Source: Deltaproteobacteria bacterium UBA3076 (GTDB lineage: Bacteria; Desulfobacterota; Dissulfuribacteria; Dissulfuribacterales; UBA3076). From it: 6,309 bases of DNA. The position numbers and the translations under genes were made by a program. The DNA is taken from the NCBI GenBank assembly GCA_002367355.1, contig DFBQ01000052.1, forward strand, positions 1 to 6,309, read 5' to 3'. The notes under the pieces were generated by a model. That model worked only from the letters and a program-made list of their open reading frames with translations. It did not search any database and was not told where the DNA came from. Shown here piece after piece: positions 1 to 4,272 of the stretch. Numbering within the stretch: position 1 is the first letter of the stretch; every line of letters begins with the position of its first letter.

Positions 1-65
1 TAAAGTGATAAATGAAGGATGCCATAGAATCGTAAGATTTTTGCTTCCAGCTCTTTCGGAATCAT
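1..65 (-). CDS. 5' end of an IS21-type (IstA-like) transposase, cut by the window edge
   Basis: On the minus strand an ATG at 65-63 opens a frame that stays open to the window edge (21 codons visible, beginning MIPKELEAKILRFY). The start is well supported: AGGAGG lies at 75-70, four bases upstream. The opening residues resemble the N-terminus of IstA transposases of the IS21 family, which begin with a short helix leading into a helix-turn-helix that binds the element's ends. The catalytic DDE domain would lie outside the window. The gene follows the Cys-rich gene at 128-568 in the same direction, 62 bases downstream, with a strong hairpin between them, so the two probably form one transcription unit of a mobile element. 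The family call rests on memory of the N-terminal pattern over few residues, so another HTH protein remains possible. Confidence 0.5.
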   Translation of the reverse strand, partial: MIPKELEAKILRFYGILHLSL

Positions 66-81
66 TGCTCCTCCTTCCCGC

Positions 82-118
82 CCGCCTCGCAAGCGAGCTT
101 GCTCGCGTTGCGGGCAGG
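82..118 (-). promoter_or_regulatory. GC-rich hairpin just upstream of the transposase ribosome binding site
   Basis: Bases 93-97 (GCGAG) pair with 102-106 (CTCGC) around a four-base loop. The stem continues with 88-92 (CGCAA) against 108-112 (TTGCG), 84-86 against 113-115 and 82-83 against 117-118, with single bulges at 87, 107 and 116. It fills the gap between the Cys-rich gene and the transposase SD at 70-75 on the minus strand. No T-run follows, so it is not a classic terminator. It could pause polymerase, shield the downstream mRNA end or damp transposase expression; this role is inferred. Confidence 0.5.
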
Positions 119-127
119 TTGGCTACC

Positions 128-568
128 TCAAGCAGCCTTTTTTATTGGTACCCTGGTCCTCAAAAAGTCCAGCCGGGCAAGTGGAGCACAGGGCCTGCCG
201 CAAAAATCACAATAGACAACGTCAGAGTGTCCCCATGATGGCCACCCGTGTCTCCAAGTGTCCTTGGAAGCCCCTGATTTTTGCCTCCCTTGGGATGTTG
301 TATGAGAGGATAGGCCCAAAGGTGGCTGCCGTGAACACTGATGCGTCATTTTTCTTATAAGGTAGTTTTGCTGACGGACAGCGTGGTTGATCCTGCCCTG
401 ATCGGTCTGCTGATAAATGGCTCCAGCACGGCGCAGAAAGTCACGTCTTGCCTGATAAGAGCACTGTGGAGAACAGTAGCGGTTTCCCCTGTCACAATGA
501 CTGCAGATCCGGACCTGACGATGGCACCTGGCGCAATTGAAAAGCCGGTAGCTTGCTTGAATCACCAT
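128..568 (-). CDS. Cys-rich putative zinc-finger protein associated with a mobile element
   Basis: This 146-residue protein carries an N-terminal cluster of Cys pairs (C12/C15, C22/C25, C32/C36), a basic Arg/Gln-rich stretch around residues 38-75 ending in MTHQC, and a second cluster near the C-terminus (C120, C123, C127 in YCDFCGRPC). Paired cysteines of this kind usually bind zinc, and the basic middle would suit nucleic-acid binding. I recognise the pattern as a recurrent small protein found beside transposase genes, but I know of no established function. It precedes the transposase start on the same strand. The start is uncertain. ATG at 568 gives an N-terminus that begins just before the first Cys pair, but its SD-like GAGGGG is only one base away. 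In-frame ATGs at 652 and 703 would extend the protein. Confidence 0.6.
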   Translation of the reverse strand: MVIQASYRLFNCARCHRQVRICSHCDRGNRYCSPQCSYQARRDFLRRAGAIYQQTDQGRINHAVRQQNYLIRKMTHQCSRQPPLGLSSHTTSQGRQKSGASKDTWRHGWPSWGHSDVVYCDFCGRPCAPLARLDFLRTRVPIKKAA

Positions 569-569
569 T

Positions 570-587
570 CCCCTCTGAGCTGAGGGG
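570..587 (-). promoter_or_regulatory. Hairpin overlapping the presumed start of the Cys-rich gene
   Basis: CCCCTC (570-575) and GAGGGG (582-587) form a perfect six-base stem with a six-base loop. On the minus strand the 3' arm reads GAGGGG and is the only purine-rich, SD-like sequence near the ATG at 568, so folding would hide it. It may limit translation from this ATG, or it may argue for an upstream start. Confidence 0.35.
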
Positions 588-658
588 ACTGGACAAACAG
601 AGCTTTTGGAGCAATAGTAGATATCGGGACGATGGCAATGAATCACCGCCATGACCCA

Positions 659-692
659 GGAGGCCCGGGTAGTAGTATGGTGCCGGGCCTCC
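659..692. repeat. Perfect 10-bp GC-rich inverted repeat
   Basis: GGAGGCCCGG (659-668) is exactly complementary to CCGGGCCTCC (683-692), with a 14-base loop. On the minus strand it ends seven bases before an alternative ATG (652) of the Cys-rich gene. No T-run follows on either strand, so terminator function is unlikely. It could be a leader hairpin of the mobile element or a small repetitive palindrome. Confidence 0.55.
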
Positions 693-703
693 ACCCTCAG
701 CAA

Positions 704-1017
704 AAAGCTTCACCCTCTTAGAAAACCATAGACGGGTTAAGTAAAGGAATAATAGCTGGTTGGAAGAATTGTTTGGTCTTTGGGGAAAGGAAAAAGACGC
801 CCTGGAGTGAACCCGGCAAACCTTATGCCACAAGCTCAACGACTGCTTACCAGCTTGGGGCTAAGATACGCTTTTCACCAAATAAGTGCGGCTCTCAGGC
901 AACGTTGACAGATAAGGAAAGAAAAAGAACTAAAAGTATAAAGAAAAAAGAAGTCTTTAATCTTTTTAATAGTAATTTATTAACTCATCAAAAACACGTT
1001 ACATAACTTAACTCAGG
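704..1017. other. Intergenic stretch with no convincing gene
   Basis: I find no ORF with both a credible start signal and recognisable protein sequence. A plus-strand frame of 77 codons (773-1006) begins GC-balanced and ends in a low-complexity Lys-rich and Asn-rich tail, and looks non-coding. The second half (about 915-980) is strongly A/T-rich. The outer end of the left mobile element should lie in or near this interval, but I could not identify a terminal inverted repeat because the other end is outside the window. Confidence 0.5.
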
Positions 1018-1136
1018 ACATAACGACCGCTAACCGCGCCCGTTAATTTTGAAAGTCTCTGCCCCGCATATCGCTATGTGCTGTTCTGTAGTTCAGTACC
1101 CCGCTTGGTTAGCGGCGGCTGACCTTGTCGTTATAC
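1018..1136 (+). other. attC-like recombination site (candidate 1, long type)
   Basis: The ends form an imperfect palindrome: ATAACGAC at 1020-1027 is complementary to GTCGTTAT at 1127-1134. The right end carries GTTATAC (1130-1136), one base off the integron R' core GTTRRRY. It is preceded by GGCTGACC (1117-1124), which resembles an L' box at the usual short spacing. The left partner GCTAACCGC (1029-1037) pairs only partly with it. The about 120-base length fits the long attC class. Inside lie small hairpins, for example CATA/TATG at 1067-1078. The next gene starts 87 bases downstream on the same strand. Weak inner pairing keeps confidence moderate. Confidence 0.45.
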
Positions 1137-1223
1137 GGGTGAAATAAGGTATATTGAAATGAGAAAAGATATATTCATCTATCTATTGAGTTTGTGTGAA
1201 CCCTTCACTGAGGTAATAAGGTG

Positions 1224-1463
1224 ATGAAAAAGAAGAAACAAGAGACTTCCTCTCATGAAAACTTACTTAAAGCCTTTTGTAATTTCTGTGGCTCAACGGT
1301 TGGTCAGATTAGTGAACGTACAGAGAATCGTGTAAATGCAGTATATGATTGTCCCAAATGCAACGTAAATTATTGTGACCAATGCAGTTATGAAAAGGAA
1401 ATTGATGGGAAGTCAGTGCAGTTGTGTTTACGTTGCGATAGTCAAATAGAAAAAGTAATGTAA
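1224..1463 (+). CDS. Small protein with four CxxC motifs (putative zinc-binding)
   Basis: The protein has 79 residues with a Lys-rich start and four evenly spread CxxC pairs: C19/C22, C43/C46, C51/C54 and C68/C71. This arrangement can hold two zinc ions in a zinc-ribbon or cross-braced (RING or B-box-like) fold, often used for protein or nucleic-acid contacts. There is no catalytic domain, signal peptide or membrane segment. GAGGT at 1210-1214 is a usable SD for the ATG at 1224; GTG at 1221 is an equally possible start, one codon longer. The gene stands alone between two attC-like sites (1018-1136 and 1491-1522), as a single-gene cassette would. I do not recognise the family, and the zinc-binding role is inferred from the cysteines alone. 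Confidence 0.7.
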   Translation: MKKKKQETSSHENLLKAFCNFCGSTVGQISERTENRVNAVYDCPKCNVNYCDQCSYEKEIDGKSVQLCLRCDSQIEKVM

Positions 1464-1490
1464 AAAAGTAAGTTGTTCGACAAAAGTTGT

Positions 1491-1522
1491 ACCTAACGGA
1501 TACCATTCGTAGCCCGTTATAC
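1491..1522 (+). other. Short attC-like palindrome (possible site remnant)
   Basis: ACCTAAC (1491-1497) fits the attC R'' consensus RYYYAAC exactly. GTTATAC (1516-1522) is the same near-R' heptamer that ends candidate site 1. The arms TAACGG (1494-1499) and CCGTTA (1514-1519) pair perfectly. The whole site is only 32 bases, shorter than the roughly 55-base minimum for known attC sites, and L boxes are absent. It sits 27 bases after one gene and 15 bases before the next, where a cassette boundary is expected, so it may be an internally deleted site. A chance palindrome is also possible. Confidence 0.3.
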
Positions 1523-1537
1523 TCGAATTGAAAATTA

Positions 1538-1885
1538 ATGGCGAAGAAAAAGAAAATACCTATAAAGGATCAAATATGGATAGATGCAAGGAAGCGGTTT
1601 CGGCTTTCTGATGCCCATATTCAAATGGCTCGTGAACTTGGTATGAATCCAAAGAAATTTGGGAAATTAGCGAACCATAAACAAGAGCCATGGAAATTGC
1701 CATTGCCAGTATTTATAGAGAAAATCTACTTCAAACGTTTCAAAAAGTCTAAACCTGATATCGTCAAATCAGTTGAACGGATTGTGAATGATCGCAACAA
1801 GAAACGCCAAGAACGAAAAACACATAAAATTCAATTGCAAAGAGTTGAAAAGCCTGAGTACGAACTGGGTGAAATTCCATTTTAG
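1538..1885 (+). CDS. Basic conserved hypothetical protein
   Basis: The product has 115 residues and is strongly basic, with a Lys cluster at residues 3-6 and a Lys/Arg-rich stretch at 66-98. The segment around residues 18-52 (FRLSDAHIQMARELGMNPKK and following) looks like a compact helical region resembling a helix-turn-helix, and NHKQEPWKLPLP follows it. The overall pattern reminds me of a conserved hypothetical found in many bacterial genomes, but I can attach no function to it. There is no clear SD before the ATG; the upstream sequence is A/T-rich and the gene begins 15 bases after the short attC-like palindrome. The next gene follows after 28 bases with its own SD, so the two probably share an mRNA. 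The composition suggests nucleic-acid or ribosome contact, which is inference. Confidence 0.7.
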   Translation: MAKKKKIPIKDQIWIDARKRFRLSDAHIQMARELGMNPKKFGKLANHKQEPWKLPLPVFIEKIYFKRFKKSKPDIVKSVERIVNDRNKKRQERKTHKIQLQRVEKPEYELGEIPF

Positions 1886-1913
1886 CTTTGCCTCGTGGGA
1901 GATCATTTGAATA

Positions 1914-2180
1914 ATGCCAAAATACAAGGTGATTTATGAATCAACAGAGGAAATTTATGGTATTGTTCCAAAGGCTTATGATTGGGTCCACTATTCAAGC
2001 ATCTTGAGTATAAAGGACGGAGGGAAAAAACCAGTTTCTCTTGAAATGATATTTGTACCACCACATCCGTTTATGTGCAATATGCCGGAAAAACATTCTA
2101 TAAAGGCTGAAAGCATTACCGATGTTTATGCAGAAGTTGTTAACTTCTTCAGTAGTTATGGAATTGAATTCCGCAATTGA
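1914..2180 (+). CDS. Small hypothetical protein, second gene of a two-gene unit
   Basis: This 88-residue protein is not one I recognise. It has alternating short hydrophobic segments (KVIYES, GIVPKAYDWVHYSSIL, SLEMIFVPPH) that suggest a small alpha/beta fold, a PPHP turn at 49-52, a single Cys and no membrane segment. GGGAGAT upstream of the ATG provides an SD, though at a longer than usual distance. It lies 28 bases after the basic protein gene and ends 25 bases before the strongest attC-like site (2206-2321), the arrangement expected of the last gene in a cassette. Given the neighbouring TA modules, this pair could be an unrecognised two-gene system, but no sequence motif supports a toxin or antitoxin role. 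Confidence 0.65.
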   Translation: MPKYKVIYESTEEIYGIVPKAYDWVHYSSILSIKDGGKKPVSLEMIFVPPHPFMCNMPEKHSIKAESITDVYAEVVNFFSSYGIEFRN

Positions 2181-2205
2181 TATTGGCCGCGAGAGGGTGC
2201 AGAGC

Positions 2206-2321
2206 GTATAACAATCGCATTCACCTTGACACCCAAAGCCGGGGCGTTTTTCGCTTTTGCCATTTTTAGTATAAAACGTCGCTTTATCTAAGTCCTCATT
2301 GGCTTTGGGTGCAGGTTATGC
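2206..2321 (+). other. attC-like recombination site (candidate 2, best supported)
   Basis: GTATAAC (2206-2212, R''-like) pairs with GTTATGC (2315-2321, R'-like) over seven positions, one of them a G-T wobble. CACCCAAAGCC (2230-2240) is an exact 11-base complement of GGCTTTGGGTG (2301-2311), forming the L''/L' stem. An inner stem joins GGCGTTTT (2243-2250) to AAAACGTC (2273-2280). The right-hand spacer is three bases and the left one 17, so the fold is asymmetric. The site is about 116 bases long. The preceding gene stops 25 bases to the left, and the next ATG with a good SD lies 23 bases to the right, the spacing typical of gene cassettes. No integrase is visible, so the assignment rests on structure and position. 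Confidence 0.6.
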
Positions 2322-2344
2322 AAATCGTTGGAGAGGAGATCAAT

Positions 2345-2608
2345 ATGAACGACACCGATATACAAATTCAATGGCAGGAAGGCAGCGGCGAATCCGTAGA
2401 AATCGGCTACCTGAATCCTCACGGCCAGCAGTGCTGCGGTCATTGCGGAGTGCCGGGGACCGATCATGGGCAGTATGCGTACAAGACCGAATGTACCATC
2501 TGTGGCTATGTGTATGGAACAAATGGATCCGACATGCACGAAAGGCGGTGTCCCGAGTGTCAAAAAGGGGCTGCGGGGATCAAGTACTGGAGGATTCCCA
2601 AAAGCTGA
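2345..2608 (+). CDS. Zinc-ribbon-like small protein with three CxxC motifs
   Basis: The 87-residue product has three Cys pairs: C31/C34 (CGHC), C50/C53 (CTIC) and C69/C72 (CPEC), with C30 adjacent and His residues at 26, 33, 41 and 65 nearby. The C-terminal half (residues 47-73) reads as a classic zinc ribbon, and the N-terminal 25 residues are acidic and cysteine-free. A role in binding nucleic acid or a protein partner is plausible but not shown. The ATG at 2345 is preceded by GGAGAGGAGAT (2330-2340), a strong SD; an in-frame start at 2309 would fall inside the attC-like site and is unlikely. The gene starts right after that site and is followed after 54 bases by another small gene, so it is probably the first gene of a two-gene cassette. 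Its GC content is higher than that of its left neighbours. Confidence 0.7.
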   Translation: MNDTDIQIQWQEGSGESVEIGYLNPHGQQCCGHCGVPGTDHGQYAYKTECTICGYVYGTNGSDMHERRCPECQKGAAGIKYWRIPKS

Positions 2609-2662
2609 GCGCATTCGATTTCGGCAAATCCGTTGCGGGAGAGAACCAGAGCGGTATCCATC

Positions 2663-2887
2663 ATGGCAAAGCGCAAACGAAAACTCACTGCCGCTGAAAA
2701 GGCGGAAAAGAAGCTGCGGCAGAAGGAGTACATGACTATCTTCATCAACGGGAAACAGAAGCGAGTCAAGCGACCGCCAACCATCGACGATATGGATGTG
2801 GACGAGTTCATCCGAAGGAATGCAGATCCCATCTGGTTGCATCAAAATGAGATGTGGGAGTATATGACTGATGACGAGGAATCATGA
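2663..2887 (+). CDS. Small charged hypothetical protein
   Basis: The 74-residue product is sharply bipartite. Residues 1-38 are very basic (MAKRKRKLTAAEKAEKK, then KQKRVKRPP) and probably helical at first; residues 41-74 are acidic, with DDMDVDEFI, the motif RRNADPIWLHQ and an acidic end. Such polarity suits a protein that binds nucleic acid through one end. I have a vague memory of similar proteins next to zinc-ribbon genes but cannot name a family or function. I prefer ATG at 2663 over an upstream in-frame TTG (2633) because MAKRKRK is a natural start, although no strong SD is present. It lies 54 bases after the zinc-ribbon gene and is followed by the bulged palindrome at 2902-3010, so the two may travel together. 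Confidence 0.65.
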   Translation: MAKRKRKLTAAEKAEKKLRQKEYMTIFINGKQKRVKRPPTIDDMDVDEFIRRNADPIWLHQNEMWEYMTDDEES

Positions 2888-2901
2888 CCTCCCAATCAAG
2901 A

Positions 2902-3010
2902 CGGTTGCACTCGGACGGCTAGAAGCGGCGGTTTCTTGAGGCATAGCAGCTACGAACAAACATCGGTGGCTTCGGAAACGTATCGGTTCCCACCCGCCGT
3001 CGGTGAACCG
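2902..3010 (+). other. Long bulged palindrome, possible attC-like or repeat element (candidate 3)
   Basis: The left arm at 2902-2919 and the right arm GCCGTCGGTGAACCG at 2996-3010 pair over 15 positions if three bases of the left arm (G2907, a T and a G within 2911-2913) are left unpaired. Unpaired bases confined to one arm are a known feature of attC sites. No R''/R' heptamers are found outside the arms, so it does not meet the full attC pattern; it might instead be a degenerate site or another structured repeat. It begins 15 bases after the stop of the gene at 2663-2887. Confidence 0.35.
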
Positions 3011-3103
3011 CGCGCGTTCGCACCTGAATAGAGTGTATCTGTAATACCTACTTTTCTCGCAATAACGCCTTGCATTATTATTAGTATACGTTAACATATT
3101 ATT

Positions 3104-3386
3104 ATGATCAAGTCATTCCGTTGCAAGGAGACGCAAAAAATCTTCTCAAGACGATTTTCGCGTAAATTGCCACAAGATATCCAAGGAAAGGCAAGGCAAA
3201 AAATTGGTGTTTCTTGATGCTGCAACTGACTTGAACGACTTGCGTATTCCACCTGGAAACAGGCTTGAAGAGCTGAAAAAAGATCGAAAAAGCCAACACA
3301 GTATTCGTATCAATAATCAATGGAGAATTTGCTTTGTCTGGAAAGATGGAGATGCTTTCCAAGTAGAGATTACAGATTATCATTAG
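3104..3386 (+). pseudogene. higB: HigB/RelE-family toxin gene with a one-base frameshift
   Basis: ATG at 3104 opens a frame that reads a normal HigB N-terminus (MIKSFRCKETQKIFSRRFSR) and then hits TGA at 3215-3217. The rest of HigB continues in another frame from 3204 to the stop at 3386 and includes LNDLRIPPGNRLEELK, the SIRINNQWRICFVW core and the terminal VEITDYH. Removing one A from the A6 tract at 3198-3203 joins both parts into a 93-residue protein, the usual family length. HigB toxins cut mRNA on the ribosome and are held inactive by HigA, whose gene follows after 13 bases. The A/T-rich upstream region contains GTATAC and GTTAAC palindromes that may be operator elements; I see no good SD. 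The shift could be a true mutation, polymerase slippage or a sequencing error. Confidence 0.82.
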
Positions 3387-3399
3387 GAGATTGTCTAAA

Positions 3400-3708
3400 A
3401 TGAAGCAAAAGAAATTAACTCCTATTCACCCAGGGCAAATACTTTTTGAAGAATTTTTACAGCCAATGGGCATTAGTCAGTATCGCCTGGCAAAAGATAC
3501 AAGCGTTCCTCCAAGACGTATCAATGAAATTGTGCATAGCAAGAGAGCTATTACTGCGGACACTGCCCTTCGACTTGGAAAATTTTTTAATATGTCTCCA
3601 CAATTCTGGATGAACCTTCAAAGTCGATATGAATTAGAACTGGCTGAAGATAAATTGGAAGATAGGTTGGGAAAAGAGGTACATACATACCAGGCTTGCG
3701 CTGCCTGA
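3400..3708 (+). CDS. higA: HigA antitoxin, XRE-type helix-turn-helix regulator
   Basis: This 102-residue protein matches HigA antitoxins over its full length. It opens with the family signature LTPIHPGQILFEEFLQPMGI (residues 6-25), followed by an XRE helix-turn-helix at about 25-50 (ISQYRLAKDTSVPPRRINEI) and the NMSPQFWMNLQSRYELE segment (64-80). HigA binds and neutralises HigB and represses its own operon as a dimer. ATG at 3400 is chosen because AGGAG (3385-3389) lies ten bases upstream; the in-frame TTG at 3391 is too close to it. The gene is 13 bases downstream of higB, the toxin-first order usual for HigBA. It appears intact even though higB is frameshifted, so the cell may carry an antitoxin without an active toxin. 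Confidence 0.92.
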   Translation: MKQKKLTPIHPGQILFEEFLQPMGISQYRLAKDTSVPPRRINEIVHSKRAITADTALRLGKFFNMSPQFWMNLQSRYELELAEDKLEDRLGKEVHTYQACAA

Positions 3709-3742
3709 CTTTGGTCACAGGGTATACAAAGAAAGATTTCTT

Positions 3743-3797
3743 GGGGAGGCGAATCGGGTAAGGGAAGGTTTTTCTCCTCCCCTCCCCACACCACCCC
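3743..3797. repeat. Inverted repeat with G-run tract on the minus strand
   Basis: GGGGAGG (3743-3749) can pair with CCTCCCC at 3776-3782 or with an overlapping copy at 3781-3787. On the minus strand 3776-3797 contains three runs of four G and two runs of two G separated by one to six bases, a composition able to form a quadruplex. It lies 35 bases downstream of higA. There is no T-run after the right arm, so it is not a standard terminator for higA. Confidence 0.4.
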
Positions 3798-3945
3798 GCT
3801 TGCAGGTCCGCACTCCCTGGGTTGCCCCAAAAAGTGCTTTTCGTATCGGTCCGCCTAACATTTCCCTAGTCTGCTTCCCTTTGTTTCGTTGCATCTTCCT
3901 CGCTGCCAGGCAAAAGCTGGTCCTGACAGCGCCCGGACTTGGTAA

Positions 3946-3963
3946 GCCGGTGGCCCTACCGGC
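3946..3963. repeat. Short perfect GC-rich hairpin
   Basis: GCCGGT (3946-3951) and ACCGGC (3958-3963) form a perfect six-base stem with loop GGCCCT. It is one of several stems in the gene-free stretch 3709-4125. Confidence 0.4.
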
Positions 3964-4030
3964 ATTTTCACTGGAGAAAGGGACGGCTCTCTGCAAAAGC
4001 AAAGCCAGACAGGTCTCCCCGGATAAGAAC

Positions 4031-4079
4031 GTTCACCCTGTTGAATTTCCCGAAGGGAACCCTATTCAACAGGGTAAAC
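4031..4079. repeat. Strong nested hairpin (12-bp perfect stem plus inner hairpin)
   Basis: ACCCTGTTGAAT (4035-4046) is exactly complementary to ATTCAACAGGGT (4064-4075). Beyond a single C/A mismatch, GTT (4031-4033) also pairs with AAC (4077-4079). Inside, TTCCC (4047-4051) pairs with GGGAA (4055-4059) around a GAA triloop, leaving CCCT unpaired on one side. The right arm is not followed by T, so it is unlikely to be a terminator. The order and symmetry suggest a structured RNA element or a small palindromic repeat. Confidence 0.6.
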
Positions 4080-4125
4080 TTTCACTACACAACCGCAGCA
4101 TTTACCCTATCTCCGTATACAAATA

Positions 4126-4185
4126 GCTCCAGCGGACAGCAAAAAACGACGCTCCTCGTCGCTCTGCTTTTTGCTGCCGTTGAGC
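4126..4185 (+). other. attC-like recombination site (candidate 4, short type)
   Basis: The right end GTTGAGC (4179-4185) fits the R' consensus GTTRRRY exactly. CAGCAAAAA (4137-4145) pairs perfectly with TTTTTGCTG (4168-4176), and CGACG (4147-4151) with CGTCG (4157-4161). The outer left arm, GCTCCAGCGG (4126-4135), matches the complement of CCGTTGAGC apart from one mismatch and one extra base, with a second unpaired base at A4136. Unpaired bases on the left arm and the 60-base length match short attC sites. The left heptamer lacks the usual AAC, which lowers confidence. The vapBC promoter begins 30 bases downstream. Confidence 0.45.
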
Positions 4186-4214
4186 ATGGCGTTCGATGCA
4201 TAAGATATTCATGA

Positions 4215-4262
4215 TTGATAAAAATAAGAAGTATTATTATTACCAGTATTACACATTACTGG
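4215..4262 (+). promoter_or_regulatory. vapBC promoter with overlapping inverted-repeat operator
   Basis: TTGATA (4215-4220) and TATTAC (4238-4243) form a sigma70-like pair with a 17-base spacer. CCAGTA (4243-4248) and TACTGG (4257-4262) make a perfect six-base inverted repeat spanning the expected transcription start and touching the SD GGAGG (4261-4265). AbrB-type antitoxins repress their own operons from such sites, so this is the likely binding site of the VapB-VapC complex. Confidence 0.55.
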
Positions 4263-4272
4263 AGGTGCAATC

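Larger units (their letters stand above)
3709..4125. other. Structured intergenic region without a convincing gene
   Basis: About 420 bases between higA and the attC-like site at 4126-4185 hold no recognisable protein. Open frames exist on both strands (plus 3800-4126, minus 3715-4002), but neither has an SD or family resemblance. GC content is clearly higher than in the flanking TA genes up to about 4020. The stretch contains at least three separate hairpins (3743-3782, 3946-3963 and 4031-4079). It could hold a structured RNA, a decayed element or several small repeats. Confidence 0.5.

Noticed and set aside
773..1006. 77-codon plus-strand open frame
   Set aside because: It lacks a credible start signal and ends in a compositionally biased A/T-rich tail.
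2288..2845. 185-codon minus-strand open frame opposite the zinc-ribbon and charged-protein genes
   Set aside because: Antisense shadow. The plus-strand frames have an SD and CxxC patterns, while this one has neither.
2882..3097. 71-codon minus-strand open frame
   Set aside because: It lies wholly across the bulged palindrome 2902-3010 and has no SD; structure explains the sequence better than coding.
3204..3386. A separate 60-residue protein starting at TTG 3204
   Set aside because: It is the C-terminal two thirds of HigB. The N-terminal third is present in another frame, so this is a frameshifted gene, not a short independent one.
3715..4002. 95-codon minus-strand open frame opposite the same region
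   Set aside because: Low-complexity Arg/Gly-rich sequence, no SD and no family resemblance. I also considered a group II intron 3' end on this strand because of a TACCCGAT-like motif, but no domain V hairpin could be found.
3800..4126. 108-codon plus-strand open frame after higA
   Set aside because: It starts at a TTG without SD, has no recognisable domain and runs across two strong hairpins. It is more likely chance coding in a GC-rich, structured stretch.
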